Shown: piece after piece, positions 34,997-44,227 of the stretch
Layout: the number at the start of each line of letters is the position of its first letter
How positions within the stretch are numbered: the first letter of the stretch is position 1
Assembly: GCF_014218335.1 (NCBI RefSeq)
Contig: NZ_AP023367.1
Coordinates: forward strand, 2,295,501 to 2,359,500
Direction of reading: 5' to 3'
DNA: 64,000 nucleotides
Origin: Anaerocolumna cellulosilytica
GTDB lineage: Bacteria; Bacillota; Clostridia; Lachnospirales; Lachnospiraceae
Program-made: the position numbers and the translations under genes
The notes under the pieces: generated by a model
Told to the model about the DNA's origin: nothing
Seen by the model: only the letters and a program-made list of their open reading frames with translations
The model's database searches: none

Positions 34997-35938
34997 ATGG
35001 CAAGAAAAAAGAATGAGAAATCAAAATCCGCAAAGCAACCTTCCCTGCTAAATCATATTAAGAGGGAATGGCGTTTGTACACCTTCCTTATCATACCCAT
35101 TACATATTTTATTATCTTCAAATATACACCTATGGCGGGGAATGTAATTGCTTTTAGAAAATATAGGGGTGGTCCTAATTTATTTGGAACGGAATGGGTA
35201 GGTTTTTCTTACTTTAAGATGTTCTTTAAGGATGCAACCTTTTGGAGAGCTTTTCAGAATAATATAACCTTGAGTATCACTTATTTGTTATTCCGCTTTC
35301 CCTTGACCCTGCTATTTGCTTTACTTTTAAACGAATTAAGAGGAAAAAGGGTTAAAAAATTCGTACAAACCGTTTCTTATCTTCCTCATTTCATTTCTAT
35401 GGTAATTCTTGCCGGTATGATAAAAGAAATGGTTTCCTTAAATGGACCCATTAATTCTTTAATAGCAAGTTTAGGTTTTGAAAAGATTGGATTTATTTCT
35501 CAGCCTCAATGGTTTCCGATACTGTATATTGTATCCGGTATATGGCAGGGATTGGGTTGGGGAACTATCCTCTATCTAGCAGCAATGACTGGCATTAATA
35601 CAGAATTATATGAAGCTGCAAAAATTGACGGTGCGAATCGTTTTCGTTTGGCCTGGCATGTAACTATACCCGGGATTCTGCCCACTATCATGACCTTGCT
35701 TATTCTTGATATTGGTGGACTTATGGGCTCTAACTTTGAAAAGATATTGCTCTTATATAATCCGTTAACCTATGAAACTGCAGATGTTATTTCTACTTAC
35801 GTATACCGTATGGGTATTACAGGGGGTAATTTCAGCTATGCAACAGCAGTCGGTCTATTTGAAGGCGTTATTGGTTTAATTCTGGTGACAACAGCCAATC
35901 AAATTTCAAAGAAAACGGCGAAAGCAAGTCTGTGGTAG
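34997..35938 (+). CDS. CUT1 ABC transporter permease (LplB-like)
   Basis: A 313-residue inner-membrane permease with six predicted helices. The N-terminus is basic (MARKKNEKSKSAK), followed by FLIIPITYFIIFKYTPMAGN. The EAA loop that contacts the ATPase reads YEAAKIDGANRFRLAWHVTIPGI near 205. Together with the permease at 36068 and the lipoprotein at 37022 it forms an importer of the LplABC/YtcP type, which in xylan clusters carries aldouronates. No ATPase gene is nearby, so a shared MsmK-type ATPase elsewhere is likely. GGTGACAAG precedes ATG 34997. Confidence 0.92.
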   Translation: MARKKNEKSKSAKQPSLLNHIKREWRLYTFLIIPITYFIIFKYTPMAGNVIAFRKYRGGPNLFGTEWVGFSYFKMFFKDATFWRAFQNNITLSITYLLFRFPLTLLFALLLNELRGKRVKKFVQTVSYLPHFISMVILAGMIKEMVSLNGPINSLIASLGFEKIGFISQPQWFPILYIVSGIWQGLGWGTILYLAAMTGINTELYEAAKIDGANRFRLAWHVTIPGILPTIMTLLILDIGGLMGSNFEKILLLYNPLTYETADVISTYVYRMGITGGNFSYATAVGLFEGVIGLILVTTANQISKKTAKASLW

Positions 35939-35991
35939 GTAATTGTGAAACAGCCATTTAAGCATTTTTAAAAAGGAGTTTCGTAATTATC

Positions 35992-36052
35992 TAAACGTTT
36001 AATTAAATGAAAGGATGCCACATGTTGTTTTCATTCTTTTTTATATGTGGCA
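35992..36052 (+). promoter_or_regulatory. Palindrome and hairpin between the two permease genes
   Basis: TAAACGTTTA (35992-36001) is a 10-bp palindrome with the AACGTT centre common in LacI-family operators. Just after it TGCCACAT (36016-36023) pairs with ATGTGGCA (36045-36052) around a T-rich loop. The hairpin with its GCAGTA tail is repeated before hcp at 38859-38896. The 129-bp gap is long for an operon, so it may hold an internal promoter or an mRNA processing element. Confidence 0.45.
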
Positions 36053-36067
36053 GTACGGGGAGAATAA

Positions 36068-36940
36068 ATGAAAGAATCTAGAGCATATCGTACATTTAGA
36101 ATTATAAACAGTCTGATTATGGCCTTTGTTGTTATATGTACTCTTTATCCTTTTTTGTATCTGATTGCCCAGTCTTTTAGTTCAGAGGCTGCTGTTTATG
36201 CAGGAAAGGTGACTATATTTCCAATAGAATTCACAACAAAGACCTATGAAATTATCTTGAGTAAACCAGATTTTTTCCGGTATTATGGCAATACAATTCT
36301 CTATTCAATAGTAGGCACTGTTATATCGGTAGCAGGAACAGCCATTCTAGCTTATCCTTTATCAAAAGAGAAGTTAAGATTAAATAAGTTTTTCACACCG
36401 TTTGTATTATTTACCATGTATTTTGGAGGAGGCTTAATTCCTAATTATATTTTGGTTGCCAAAACATTACATATGAGGGATACCATATGGGCAGTAGTTA
36501 TTCCAGGAGCTATAAGTGCGTATTATGTTATTTTGATGAAAACCTTTTTTGCAAGCCTTCCAGGTGAACTAGAAGAGGCAGCAACAGTTGACGGTCTTAC
36601 TGCTTATGGAATTTTTGCTAAGATAACGCTTCCACTATCAAAGCCCATACTTGCTACTATGGTTCTATTTAATATGGTAGGTATTTGGAATAATTGGTTT
36701 GGGCCTTCCCTTTACTTACAGTCAAAAGAAAAATGGCCTGTTGCCTTATATTTAAGGCAGATTATTGATAGTGCCATCAGTACTACCGAGATGGGAGCTT
36801 CTTCAGATATTGCCACACAGATTGCAGCAACTGTAAAGTCCAGTGCTATGGTATTGACTGCATTACCGATTATTTGTATATATCCTTTTGTACAGAAGTA
36901 TTTTGTACAAGGAATGATGATAGGTTCTGTGAAAGGTTAG
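36068..36940 (+). CDS. CUT1 ABC transporter permease (LplC/YtcP-like)
   Basis: A 290-residue permease with six predicted helices; GGGGAG lies six bases before ATG 36068. Features include IINSLIMAFVVICTLYPFLY in the first helix, FFRYYGNTILYSIVGT near 75, and the EAA loop LEEAATVDGLTAYGIFAKITLPLS near 180. It is the partner of the permease at 34997. The segment MYFGGGLIPNYILVAKTLHMRDT is characteristic of the YtcP/LplC group of polysaccharide importers. Confidence 0.92.
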   Translation: MKESRAYRTFRIINSLIMAFVVICTLYPFLYLIAQSFSSEAAVYAGKVTIFPIEFTTKTYEIILSKPDFFRYYGNTILYSIVGTVISVAGTAILAYPLSKEKLRLNKFFTPFVLFTMYFGGGLIPNYILVAKTLHMRDTIWAVVIPGAISAYYVILMKTFFASLPGELEEAATVDGLTAYGIFAKITLPLSKPILATMVLFNMVGIWNNWFGPSLYLQSKEKWPVALYLRQIIDSAISTTEMGASSDIATQIAATVKSSAMVLTALPIICIYPFVQKYFVQGMMIGSVKG

Positions 36941-37021
36941 GGAATATTAGGGCAGAAGGCTTTTGGGTTACTTAAGAAAGGCTTTCTCCCAGTATTAAAT
37001 ATAATTAATAGGAGGAAAGGT

Positions 37022-38689
37022 ATGAAAAAATTTAAAAGGACTCTTGGAGTTGTATTGACAGTTGTAATGCTGACTATGATGACAGCTTGTGGAAAAGGGG
37101 GGGATAAAAATACTTCTACGAATACCCCGGTGGATTCTAAGACCCAAGAAACAGAAAAGACGCTTGACTATACATTTGGAGAAGGAGAAACCTTCCATTC
37201 TAATGAGCCAATTAAATATTCAATGATGTATAGTGACCACGAAGCATATCCTTATCAGGAAGGCTGGAGACTTTGGAGTGCTATTTCCGAAAAGTCTAAC
37301 GTATCTTTTGATTTGGTTATGTCAGCCAGAACGGAATATGAAAATCAAAAATCACTTTTGATAAATTCTGGTGATGCACCTTATATTATACCAAAAACAT
37401 ATGTAGAAGCGCAATTCATTCCAAGTGGTCAGATTGTTGCCATTAGTGATTGGGTACAATATATGCCAAACTATATGAATTGTGTTAAAAAATGGGGATT
37501 AGAGGATGACTTACAGGCAAAGATGCAGGCGGATGGAAAATATTATGTTCTTCCTGGTCTTTGGGAATCAGCCGGTGCCGGTTACTCTTATATTATTCGT
37601 AAAGACGTATTTGATAAAGCCGGTGTAGATGTTGAAGCCTTACAGGCGAGCTGGACATATGAAGAATTTTATGAAGCTCTAAAGAAGGTAAAGGAAAGTA
37701 CAGGTGCCAGTTATGTTTGGTCAGATGCTTCCTTTGGTGATTCAGCTTTAAATATAGCTGCAACTGTTTATGGTGTTACCGGAGGATGGGGACTATCAAA
37801 TGGTTTACAATTTGATCATGATAAACAAGAGTTTTATTTTGCCGATACGACAGAGGAATTCAAAGCATATCTGACATATTTTAATAAGTTAGTGAAAGAC
37901 GGTATTCTAGATCCGGAAACCTTTACACAAGATGATGATACTGCCCGCTCTAAATTTTATAAGGGAGATACCTACGTAATGAATGGTAATTATCAGAATC
38001 TTGCTGACAACATAAGTAAAATGCAGGTTGAAGGGGAATTATATATGGTTACACAGCCTGGCGGACCAAAAGGACAGCTCCAGATAGAAAGCTCCCGATT
38101 AGAAAATGGCATTATGATAAGTACAAATGCATTGGAAGACTTGGGAGAAGAAGGCTTTATTAAAATGCTTCGTTTTGTGGATTGGCTATGGTATTCAAAC
38201 GAAGGACAGACGTTGTGCTTATGGGGTGTGGAAGGAGAAACCTACACAAAAGATGCACAGGGTAATATTGTACTTAATACAGATATCTCCTATAACGGTA
38301 AGAATCTGGATACTGCTACGAAACAATTAAATGTTGACTATGGTTTTGCAGGCGGAGTATTTGCTTACGGAGGATCAACAGACTTAAGATTATCTAAGAT
38401 GACAGATGGTGAAAAAGATTTCTTAAACCGGATTCTTGAAACCAGAGAGCCAAGAAAACTGGCTCCGCCTATTATGGGGAGTGCAGATGAAAGTGAACAG
38501 CTAAATCTGATATCTACACCTCTTATGGACTATATAGATACCATGATTTTAAAATTTATAACCGGTCAAGAGGATTTGCAGACCGGCTGGGATAATTATG
38601 TAGCGCAGTGTGAAGCAAACGGTTCTACCAGATATACAGAATTAGCCAATGAAATATTTAATAACACTAAAAGTATTCTTGGCTATTAA
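37022..38689 (+). CDS. ABC transporter extracellular sugar-binding lipoprotein (LplA-like)
   Basis: A 555-residue lipoprotein. AGGAGG lies seven bases before ATG 37022. The signal peptide MKKFKRTLGVVLTVVML ends in the lipobox TMMTAC, so the mature protein is anchored by C24. The linker is rich in K, T and D, followed by the large group of family-1-type binding folds: WSAISEKSNVSFDLVM near 80, FKAYLTYFNKLVKDGILDPETF near 280, and WLWYSNEGQTLCLWG near 395. The size (over 500 residues) fits LplA-type proteins of complex oligosaccharide importers. It is the last gene of the operon, followed by a strong terminator at 38716. Confidence 0.92.
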   Translation: MKKFKRTLGVVLTVVMLTMMTACGKGGDKNTSTNTPVDSKTQETEKTLDYTFGEGETFHSNEPIKYSMMYSDHEAYPYQEGWRLWSAISEKSNVSFDLVMSARTEYENQKSLLINSGDAPYIIPKTYVEAQFIPSGQIVAISDWVQYMPNYMNCVKKWGLEDDLQAKMQADGKYYVLPGLWESAGAGYSYIIRKDVFDKAGVDVEALQASWTYEEFYEALKKVKESTGASYVWSDASFGDSALNIAATVYGVTGGWGLSNGLQFDHDKQEFYFADTTEEFKAYLTYFNKLVKDGILDPETFTQDDDTARSKFYKGDTYVMNGNYQNLADNISKMQVEGELYMVTQPGGPKGQLQIESSRLENGIMISTNALEDLGEEGFIKMLRFVDWLWYSNEGQTLCLWGVEGETYTKDAQGNIVLNTDISYNGKNLDTATKQLNVDYGFAGGVFAYGGSTDLRLSKMTDGEKDFLNRILETREPRKLAPPIMGSADESEQLNLISTPLMDYIDTMILKFITGQEDLQTGWDNYVAQCEANGSTRYTELANEIFNNTKSILGY

Positions 38690-38715
38690 GCAGAGTTCTA
38701 AATGACTATATAAAG

Positions 38716-38763
38716 ATAAAAGAAAGCTGTACTAACCTTTAGGTTGGGACAGCTTTCTTTTAT
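38716..38763 (+). terminator. Terminator of the glucuronoxylan operon
   Basis: ATAAAAGAAAGCTGT (38716-38730) pairs with ACAGCTTTCTTTTAT (38749-38763), with an inner AACC/GGTT pairing. The stem runs into a T-rich strand. It begins 26 bp after the lipoprotein stop codon. Confidence 0.85.
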
Positions 38764-38858
38764 GGATAAATCATATGTTACGAATCCTGTGTTCAATTGG
38801 CATAAAAAATGCAGAATGTGCAATAATAAGTAAATATTAGAAAATGAAGGAAAGGAAG

Positions 38859-38896
38859 GCCACATATTGATTCTTTCACTTTTATTTGTGGCAGTA
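38859..38896 (+). repeat. Hairpin upstream of hcp, related to 36016-36055
   Basis: GCCACATA (38859-38866) pairs with TTTGTGGC (38885-38892), one mismatch, and is followed by AGTA. The copy at 36017-36055 has GCCACAT, a T-rich loop and TGTGGCAGTA. Each copy stands a short distance upstream of a start codon. The function is unknown. Confidence 0.45.
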
Positions 38897-38924
38897 ATAT
38901 GTCTGTGAGCAGATATATTACACA

Positions 38925-40589
38925 ATGGGTATGATTATGGATAATGTAATGTTTTGCTACCAATGTGAACAAACCAATGGCGGGAAAGGCTGCACTAAGA
39001 TGGGTGTGTGCGGCAAGACGCCGGAGATTGCAAATCTTCAGGATTTATTAATTTATCAGTTAAAGGGTATTGCTTGTTATGGAAAAGCAATGTTGGACAA
39101 CGGGAAGGAGATAGATAAGGAAGTGATTCACCTGATTGAAAACGGACTTTTTACTACCCTAACCAATGTAAATTTTGATGACGGTGCACATATTCAATTG
39201 CTCCGTGAAGCCCAAAGTGTGAAAGAAAACATAAGAAGCCAGGCACCAGAGGGTATATACCCGGAGGTTGCACTCTATAATTTAAGCGATACCAAGGAAA
39301 GTATGTTAAAGGACGCGGTCAAAGCAGGTATAATGTATGATCAGGACTTAGATGCGGATATACGTTCTCTGCGTTCTACAATCCTTTACGGCTTAAAAGG
39401 AATCAGCGCGTACGGACATCAAGCCAGGTTTTTAGGTTATAATAGTGAACAAGTTGATAGTCACTATATAATAGGATTAGAGGCAATTGTAAATGATAAT
39501 TTTACTGTAGAAGAATTAATCCGAATGACAATGCGGACAGGACAGATAAGCATAGAGGTTATGCGGGTACTAGATGAAGCCAATACTACAGTGTATGAAA
39601 ATCCAACACCCAATAAGGTTAATGTTTCAGTTAAAAAGGGACCGTTTATTATTGTCTCAGGACATGATTTAAAGGATTTAGATATGCTTTTACAACAAAC
39701 AGAAAAGAAAGGTATTCATATATATACCCACGGAGAAATGCTGCCCTCCCACGGTTATCCAGGGTTGAAAAAATATAAGCACTTGGTGGGAAATTACGGT
39801 TCAGCATGGCAGAATCAACAAAAAGAATTTGACAATATACCCGGCTGTATTCTAATGACTACCAATTGTTTAATGAGGCCCAGAGAAACCTATAAAGATA
39901 GAATTTTTACCACCAACGTAGTTGGTTGGGAAGGGATAAGGCATGTAAGAGTTAAGGAGGATGGAACAAAAGATTTTTCAGAGGTGATTGAAAAGGCACT
40001 GGAGCTTGGTGGATTTGAAAAGAATGAAGAAAAAAAGGAAATTCTCGTGGGATTTGGTCACAATGCCACATTATCTCATGCAGAGGATATTGTCAAAGCA
40101 GTTAAAGAAGGAAAGATAAAACATTTCTTTGTAATAGGCGGTTGTGACGGTGCTAGACCCGGTAGAAATTATTATACAGAATTAGCCACGATTATACCTA
40201 AGGATTGTATTATACTAACTCTAGCCTGTGGTAAGTATCGGTTTAATAAGTTAGATTTTGGTACGGTAGCAGGATTGCCAAGATTACTGGATGTAGGACA
40301 ATGTAATGACGTATACTCTGCGGTACGAATAGCGACAGCGCTGGCAGATGCTTTTGATACGGATGTAAATGCATTGCCATTAACTATAGTGCTTTCCTGG
40401 TATGAACAAAAGGCAGTGGCAGATTTACTGGCTTTATTGTCCTTAGGAATCAATAGAATGTTTTTAGGACCAAGTTTGCCGGCATTTATCTCTCCCAATG
40501 TATTACAGTATTTAATTGATACCTTCCAATTAACACCTATTAGTATACCGGAGGAAGATTTAAAAACTTCTCTAAGACAACATGTTTAA
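38925..40589 (+). CDS. hcp: Hybrid-cluster protein (hydroxylamine reductase)
   Basis: A 554-residue cytoplasmic Fe-S protein that detoxifies reactive nitrogen species. ATG 38925, 38931 and 38937 are all in frame without a clear ribosome site; the last gives the usual MDNVMFCYQCEQT beginning. The proximal cluster cysteines are C11, C14, C23 and C29 (FCYQCEQT...GCTKMGVCG). Hybrid-cluster ligands follow in PGCILMTTNCLMRPRE, VIGGCDGARPGRNYYTEL and ILTLACGKYRFN. It appears to be a single gene; no Hcr reductase is adjacent. The hairpin at 38859 lies in its leader. Confidence 0.95.
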   Translation: MGMIMDNVMFCYQCEQTNGGKGCTKMGVCGKTPEIANLQDLLIYQLKGIACYGKAMLDNGKEIDKEVIHLIENGLFTTLTNVNFDDGAHIQLLREAQSVKENIRSQAPEGIYPEVALYNLSDTKESMLKDAVKAGIMYDQDLDADIRSLRSTILYGLKGISAYGHQARFLGYNSEQVDSHYIIGLEAIVNDNFTVEELIRMTMRTGQISIEVMRVLDEANTTVYENPTPNKVNVSVKKGPFIIVSGHDLKDLDMLLQQTEKKGIHIYTHGEMLPSHGYPGLKKYKHLVGNYGSAWQNQQKEFDNIPGCILMTTNCLMRPRETYKDRIFTTNVVGWEGIRHVRVKEDGTKDFSEVIEKALELGGFEKNEEKKEILVGFGHNATLSHAEDIVKAVKEGKIKHFFVIGGCDGARPGRNYYTELATIIPKDCIILTLACGKYRFNKLDFGTVAGLPRLLDVGQCNDVYSAVRIATALADAFDTDVNALPLTIVLSWYEQKAVADLLALLSLGINRMFLGPSLPAFISPNVLQYLIDTFQLTPISIPEEDLKTSLRQHV

Positions 40590-40754
40590 TCTATGTATTG
40601 AAGACTGTAAAGTTAAGATATAATACAAACAGACTTACAGTACACAGGATGAGCAGCCTGAAAAACGGAGTACGTGATAGTTGTACAAGTTAATGATTAA
40701 CAAATAAAACAGGAATTCATATGATAAAGCAAGCCAATAAATTGGAGAGCTTTT

Positions 40755-42170
40755 ATGAGATTTACATCCTATGAATTTCTGTTTCTTTTTTTGCCATTCG
40801 CACTGCTTTTTTATCATGTATTGAGTAAGTTTAAAAGCAGCCAGCTAGGTAAAATATTTTTAAATCTATTATCTATACTATTTTGTGCAAGCCTTGGTAT
40901 TCTTTCTGTGATTGTATTGATTTTGTCTTTAGTTGTTAATTACACCATAGGATTTCTTACAAACCGGTTACAGCAGAAAACGCAAGGCGCATTAAGTAAA
41001 TCTTTATTTATAGCCGGTATTGGGTATAATCTGGGCAGTTATGCTATTATTATTATACTTATTTTTATGAATCAAGAAGTGTCAAACTGGTTTACTACCT
41101 CTTTTTGGAATATTCCCTTTGCAGTGCCTCTTGGACTTGGAGTAATTACGCTTCATCAAATATCTTTTCTGATTAATATAGGTTTGAAAAATGCAGCCAT
41201 GCCCACGTTTACGGATTACACTCTTTACATCAGCTTTTTTCCTCAGTTACCTGCAGGTCCAGTTAGTTCATATGATTGGGCGATAAAGCAATATGAAAAC
41301 ATGTCTGATAAAAAAATAACTTCTGAAAGTCTGGCGGATGGTTTGAAGGTATTCGCCGTAGGGCTCTTTAAAAAGGCGGTATTGGCAGATTCATTAGCCG
41401 TATATGTGAACAATGGCTATGGTCTAGATCAATTAGGCCTAATCCCTGCCTGGCTTACCGCTCTTTCATTCACCTTTTTAATCTATTTCGAATTAAGTGG
41501 TGTCTGTGATATGGCTGTCGGTATCGGCAGAATGTTTCAGTTCAAACTTCCATTTTCTTTTATATCACCTTATACAGCAAGAGGCTTGCAAGAATACTGG
41601 CATAGTTTTAATGCAACGGTTATACAGAACTTGGAAGAGACAATAGAAACTACAAAGGTCAAAACATCAGGAATTCTTTCAGAGAGTATAGGTATCTTTG
41701 TTATTCTGCTACTAGGAAGTTTCTGGTTTGGTTTTTCGCCGGGAATTTTACTTTGGGGAGTATTACAGGGTCTTTTTACCATTCTGGAGATTAAGAATCA
41801 GCGAATCCTGCAAAAAATACCAGGAATAGTTACAAGCGTATTGACCTTTCTTTTGACGACTCTTCTATGGGTTTTATTTCGGGCAGAAACTTTGGCTAAA
41901 GCAGGCAGTATCTACAAAGGTATGGTCACTTTCTGGGAACCAGGCCTTGAACAGATGCGTGTATTTGTTAGAGAAGGTACATCATATTTTCCGGATATAG
42001 CCAACACGGTATATTTTTTTGTCCTATTTATCTTAAGCATAATCCTTTGTTTTTTTGGAAAAAGCACATCCCTTCTGGCAAAAAAGAGTACCCGTTCTAT
42101 AGCTTCAGCAGTTTTAACCGGAATTTTGCTGATTGCAGCAGTAATCTGCACTACAAGGTCAGGTTTTTGA
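40755..42170 (+). CDS. MBOAT-family O-acyltransferase-like membrane protein, atypical active site
   Basis: A 471-residue integral membrane protein with about ten helices, starting RFTSYEFLFLFLPFALLFY as AlgI/PatA-type MBOATs do. The TDYTLYISFFPQLPAGPV segment near 153 and YFELSGVCDMAVGIGRMF near 244 are conserved. One histidine of the family is present (H283 in QEYWHSF). The second, in the LWHG motif, is replaced: the aligned segment reads GSFWFGF with F325 in the histidine position, and the loop between the two is short. It may therefore be inactive, or export only. It is immediately followed by a DltD/AlgX-like SGNH partner, as in surface-polysaccharide acylation modules. Confidence 0.85.
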   Translation: MRFTSYEFLFLFLPFALLFYHVLSKFKSSQLGKIFLNLLSILFCASLGILSVIVLILSLVVNYTIGFLTNRLQQKTQGALSKSLFIAGIGYNLGSYAIIIILIFMNQEVSNWFTTSFWNIPFAVPLGLGVITLHQISFLINIGLKNAAMPTFTDYTLYISFFPQLPAGPVSSYDWAIKQYENMSDKKITSESLADGLKVFAVGLFKKAVLADSLAVYVNNGYGLDQLGLIPAWLTALSFTFLIYFELSGVCDMAVGIGRMFQFKLPFSFISPYTARGLQEYWHSFNATVIQNLEETIETTKVKTSGILSESIGIFVILLLGSFWFGFSPGILLWGVLQGLFTILEIKNQRILQKIPGIVTSVLTFLLTTLLWVLFRAETLAKAGSIYKGMVTFWEPGLEQMRVFVREGTSYFPDIANTVYFFVLFILSIILCFFGKSTSLLAKKSTRSIASAVLTGILLIAAVICTTRSGF

Positions 42171-42183
42171 AAGGAGGAAGTGT

Positions 42184-43197
42184 ATGAGAGAATTAAAAGC
42201 GAAAGAGTGGATATTATTTACTGGTTTTGTATTTTTAATAGGAGCATTGGTAATTGGAGTATTTACTTTTGCTGGGGATCCTTATCTATATTACCGGAAT
42301 GTCAGTAATGATAAAAAACTGCTTCATTCCAATTATGTGAATATAGGGCTTATGAAGAACTATAAATTTGATACTGCTTTTATAGGCTCATCAGAAATTC
42401 ATACCATTGATACAGGCTTTGTAAAAAGTTATTATAGCGTTGATTCGGCTAAACTGGTTGTAAGGAATATGGATGTCAATGATATGTTGTTTCAGTATGA
42501 TTTATCACAAAAATACAGTGATATTACGGAATATATTTTTAACATTGATTTAGAGGGATTCTCAATGATTAAGACCGTTGATGGGAGAAGCGAAAAATTT
42601 CCGGCGTATTTATATAATGAAAATAAATTAGACGATATTAAATACTTACTAGGGTATGAATCCAGTCTGCGCTATGCTCCTATAAATTTTATTATAAATG
42701 GATCCATAGATTTAGGCTTTCAGCCTCCGGAGGAAATTATAAGACATACGGAAGTTGGTAAAATCGAAGACTGGAGCGAGCAGGCAGTTTTTGGAGAAGA
42801 AATGGTACGGATAAGTTATGAACAGTATATGACAACGAAAAGTACTAGTAACAACACGGATTTATTAAGAATGCTTCAAACGAATATTGACCATTTTTTA
42901 GGCAGAATACTAGAAAAGCAGAAACCGGAGCAGCGTATTATCTTCGGATTCCCTCCCTATTCCGCTCTTTACTGGGAAGCATTAAAAGAAAAGGAAACCT
43001 ATGGGGTGTATTTAACTGCTAAGGAGTACTTCATAGCAAAAAGCAGGCAATTAGCTAGAGTAAGGATAGTAGATGTACAGTCAATACCGGAAATAAATGA
43101 TTTAAATAACTATAAGGATTTGCGTCATTTTAACAATAAAGTAAGTAGAATATATACGGATGCCATATTTTTTGGAGGGTATGATATAGACAACTGA
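42184..43197 (+). CDS. SGNH-hydrolase-like membrane-anchored partner of the MBOAT
   Basis: A 337-residue protein with one N-terminal helix (WILFTGFVFLIGALVIGVF) and an extracytoplasmic domain. FIGSSEIH near residue 65 has the GSS block of DltD/AlgX-type proteins, and YKDLRHFNN near 320 supplies the aspartate and histidine of an SGNH triad. AAAGGAGGAAG precedes ATG 42184, only 13 bp after the MBOAT stop. The pair likely transfers acyl (perhaps acetyl) groups to a cell-surface polymer; which polymer is unknown. Confidence 0.8.
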   Translation: MRELKAKEWILFTGFVFLIGALVIGVFTFAGDPYLYYRNVSNDKKLLHSNYVNIGLMKNYKFDTAFIGSSEIHTIDTGFVKSYYSVDSAKLVVRNMDVNDMLFQYDLSQKYSDITEYIFNIDLEGFSMIKTVDGRSEKFPAYLYNENKLDDIKYLLGYESSLRYAPINFIINGSIDLGFQPPEEIIRHTEVGKIEDWSEQAVFGEEMVRISYEQYMTTKSTSNNTDLLRMLQTNIDHFLGRILEKQKPEQRIIFGFPPYSALYWEALKEKETYGVYLTAKEYFIAKSRQLARVRIVDVQSIPEINDLNNYKDLRHFNNKVSRIYTDAIFFGGYDIDN

Positions 43198-43501
43198 GAA
43201 AAAGAAAAATTAAACACGATACTTGGCGGATATAACAAAGAAAATAGTCTAATAGCATAAAAAATTGTTAAAATATGGTTGTTAAGACAACGAAACTGTT
43301 GCTAAAATAAGTAAATAAATGTTAATATTATAACAACTACAAAATATGTCATAAAATTTATCCTGTCCAATTATTTTATGCAAAAATCAGTTATATTAAT
43401 TGTAGCGCAAAAAGAGTATGAATGAAAGGAGGTTTGACAAGTTATCGTGACCAAAAGACAGAAGGATTATCTTGTTAGAAAAAAACATAGGGGGGAGTCG
43501 A
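43198..43501 (+). other. Gene-free region upstream of agrA with possible tiny ORFs
   Basis: AT-rich with several dyads (for example TGTTAAGACAAC near 43282). An AAAGGAGG at 43423-43430 is followed by GTG 43447, which would encode a 25-residue basic peptide (MTKRQKDYLVRKKHRG...) whose end overlaps the agrA start. ATG 43419 would give a ten-residue peptide. Neither is convincing as a gene. No clear promoter is visible. Confidence 0.35.
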
Positions 43502-44224
43502 GTGTTCCGAATTGCAGTATGTGATGATGAATGTACTGTTTGCTCTCAAGTAGAAAGCATTATATTAGAAAACCGGAGTCTGTTTTATGAAAAAGTAGAA
43601 GTGGATGTGTTTTATTCCGGAGAAGAATTATGCCGTTTTCTTAAGAATGAGCATGTGTTTGACATGGTGATACTGGATATTGAATTAAAACAAATTGACG
43701 GTATTGAAGTGGGAAGAATCCTTAGGGAAGATATGCATAATGATATTGTTCAGATTGTGTATATTTCCTCAAAAAAGGGATATGCTATGGACTTATTTAA
43801 ACACAGACCCTTGAACTTTCTATTAAAACCCATAGAGGAAGAAGAATTAATAAGAACAATAAGCAAGTGTATGGAATTAGTATTAAAGGAAAATCAATTT
43901 TATGAATTTAACATTGGTAAAACCTTTTATAAAATTCCATTTAAGCAGATTATGTATTTTGAAAGTGATGCTAAAAAGATTCGTATTATTAAGGCAGATA
44001 GCACGACAAAAGAATATTATGGAAAAATATCCGAGCTTAAGGAAGAATTACACCAAAAGGATTTTGTACAGATACATAAGTCATATCTGGTTAATTACCT
44101 GTTTGTAGCAGAATACCAATACGATACACTGCTCTTAACAAATGGGCAAAAGCTTTCCATAAGCCAGACATATCGAAAAGAAGTTAGAGAGTATTTGCTT
44201 AAGAGAAGAACAATCAGGAGATAG
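43502..44224 (+). CDS. agrA: LytTR response regulator of the Agr locus (AgrA-like)
   Basis: A 240-residue regulator. GTG 43502 is selected because GGGGGAG lies five bases upstream and it gives the normal beginning FRIAVCDDE. The receiver domain has the acidic pocket DDE at 8-10, phosphoacceptor D59 in MVILDIEL, and K near 107 (LLKPIEEEEL). The C-terminal LytTR DNA-binding domain starts around 135 (FNIGKTFYKIPFKQIMYFES) and includes FVQIHKSYLVN. It is three bases from the histidine kinase gene, and agrD-agrB follow, so it should bind at the agrD promoter when phosphorylated. Confidence 0.93.
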   Translation: MFRIAVCDDECTVCSQVESIILENRSLFYEKVEVDVFYSGEELCRFLKNEHVFDMVILDIELKQIDGIEVGRILREDMHNDIVQIVYISSKKGYAMDLFKHRPLNFLLKPIEEEELIRTISKCMELVLKENQFYEFNIGKTFYKIPFKQIMYFESDAKKIRIIKADSTTKEYYGKISELKEELHQKDFVQIHKSYLVNYLFVAEYQYDTLLLTNGQKLSISQTYRKEVREYLLKRRTIRR

Positions 44225-44227
44225 AAG

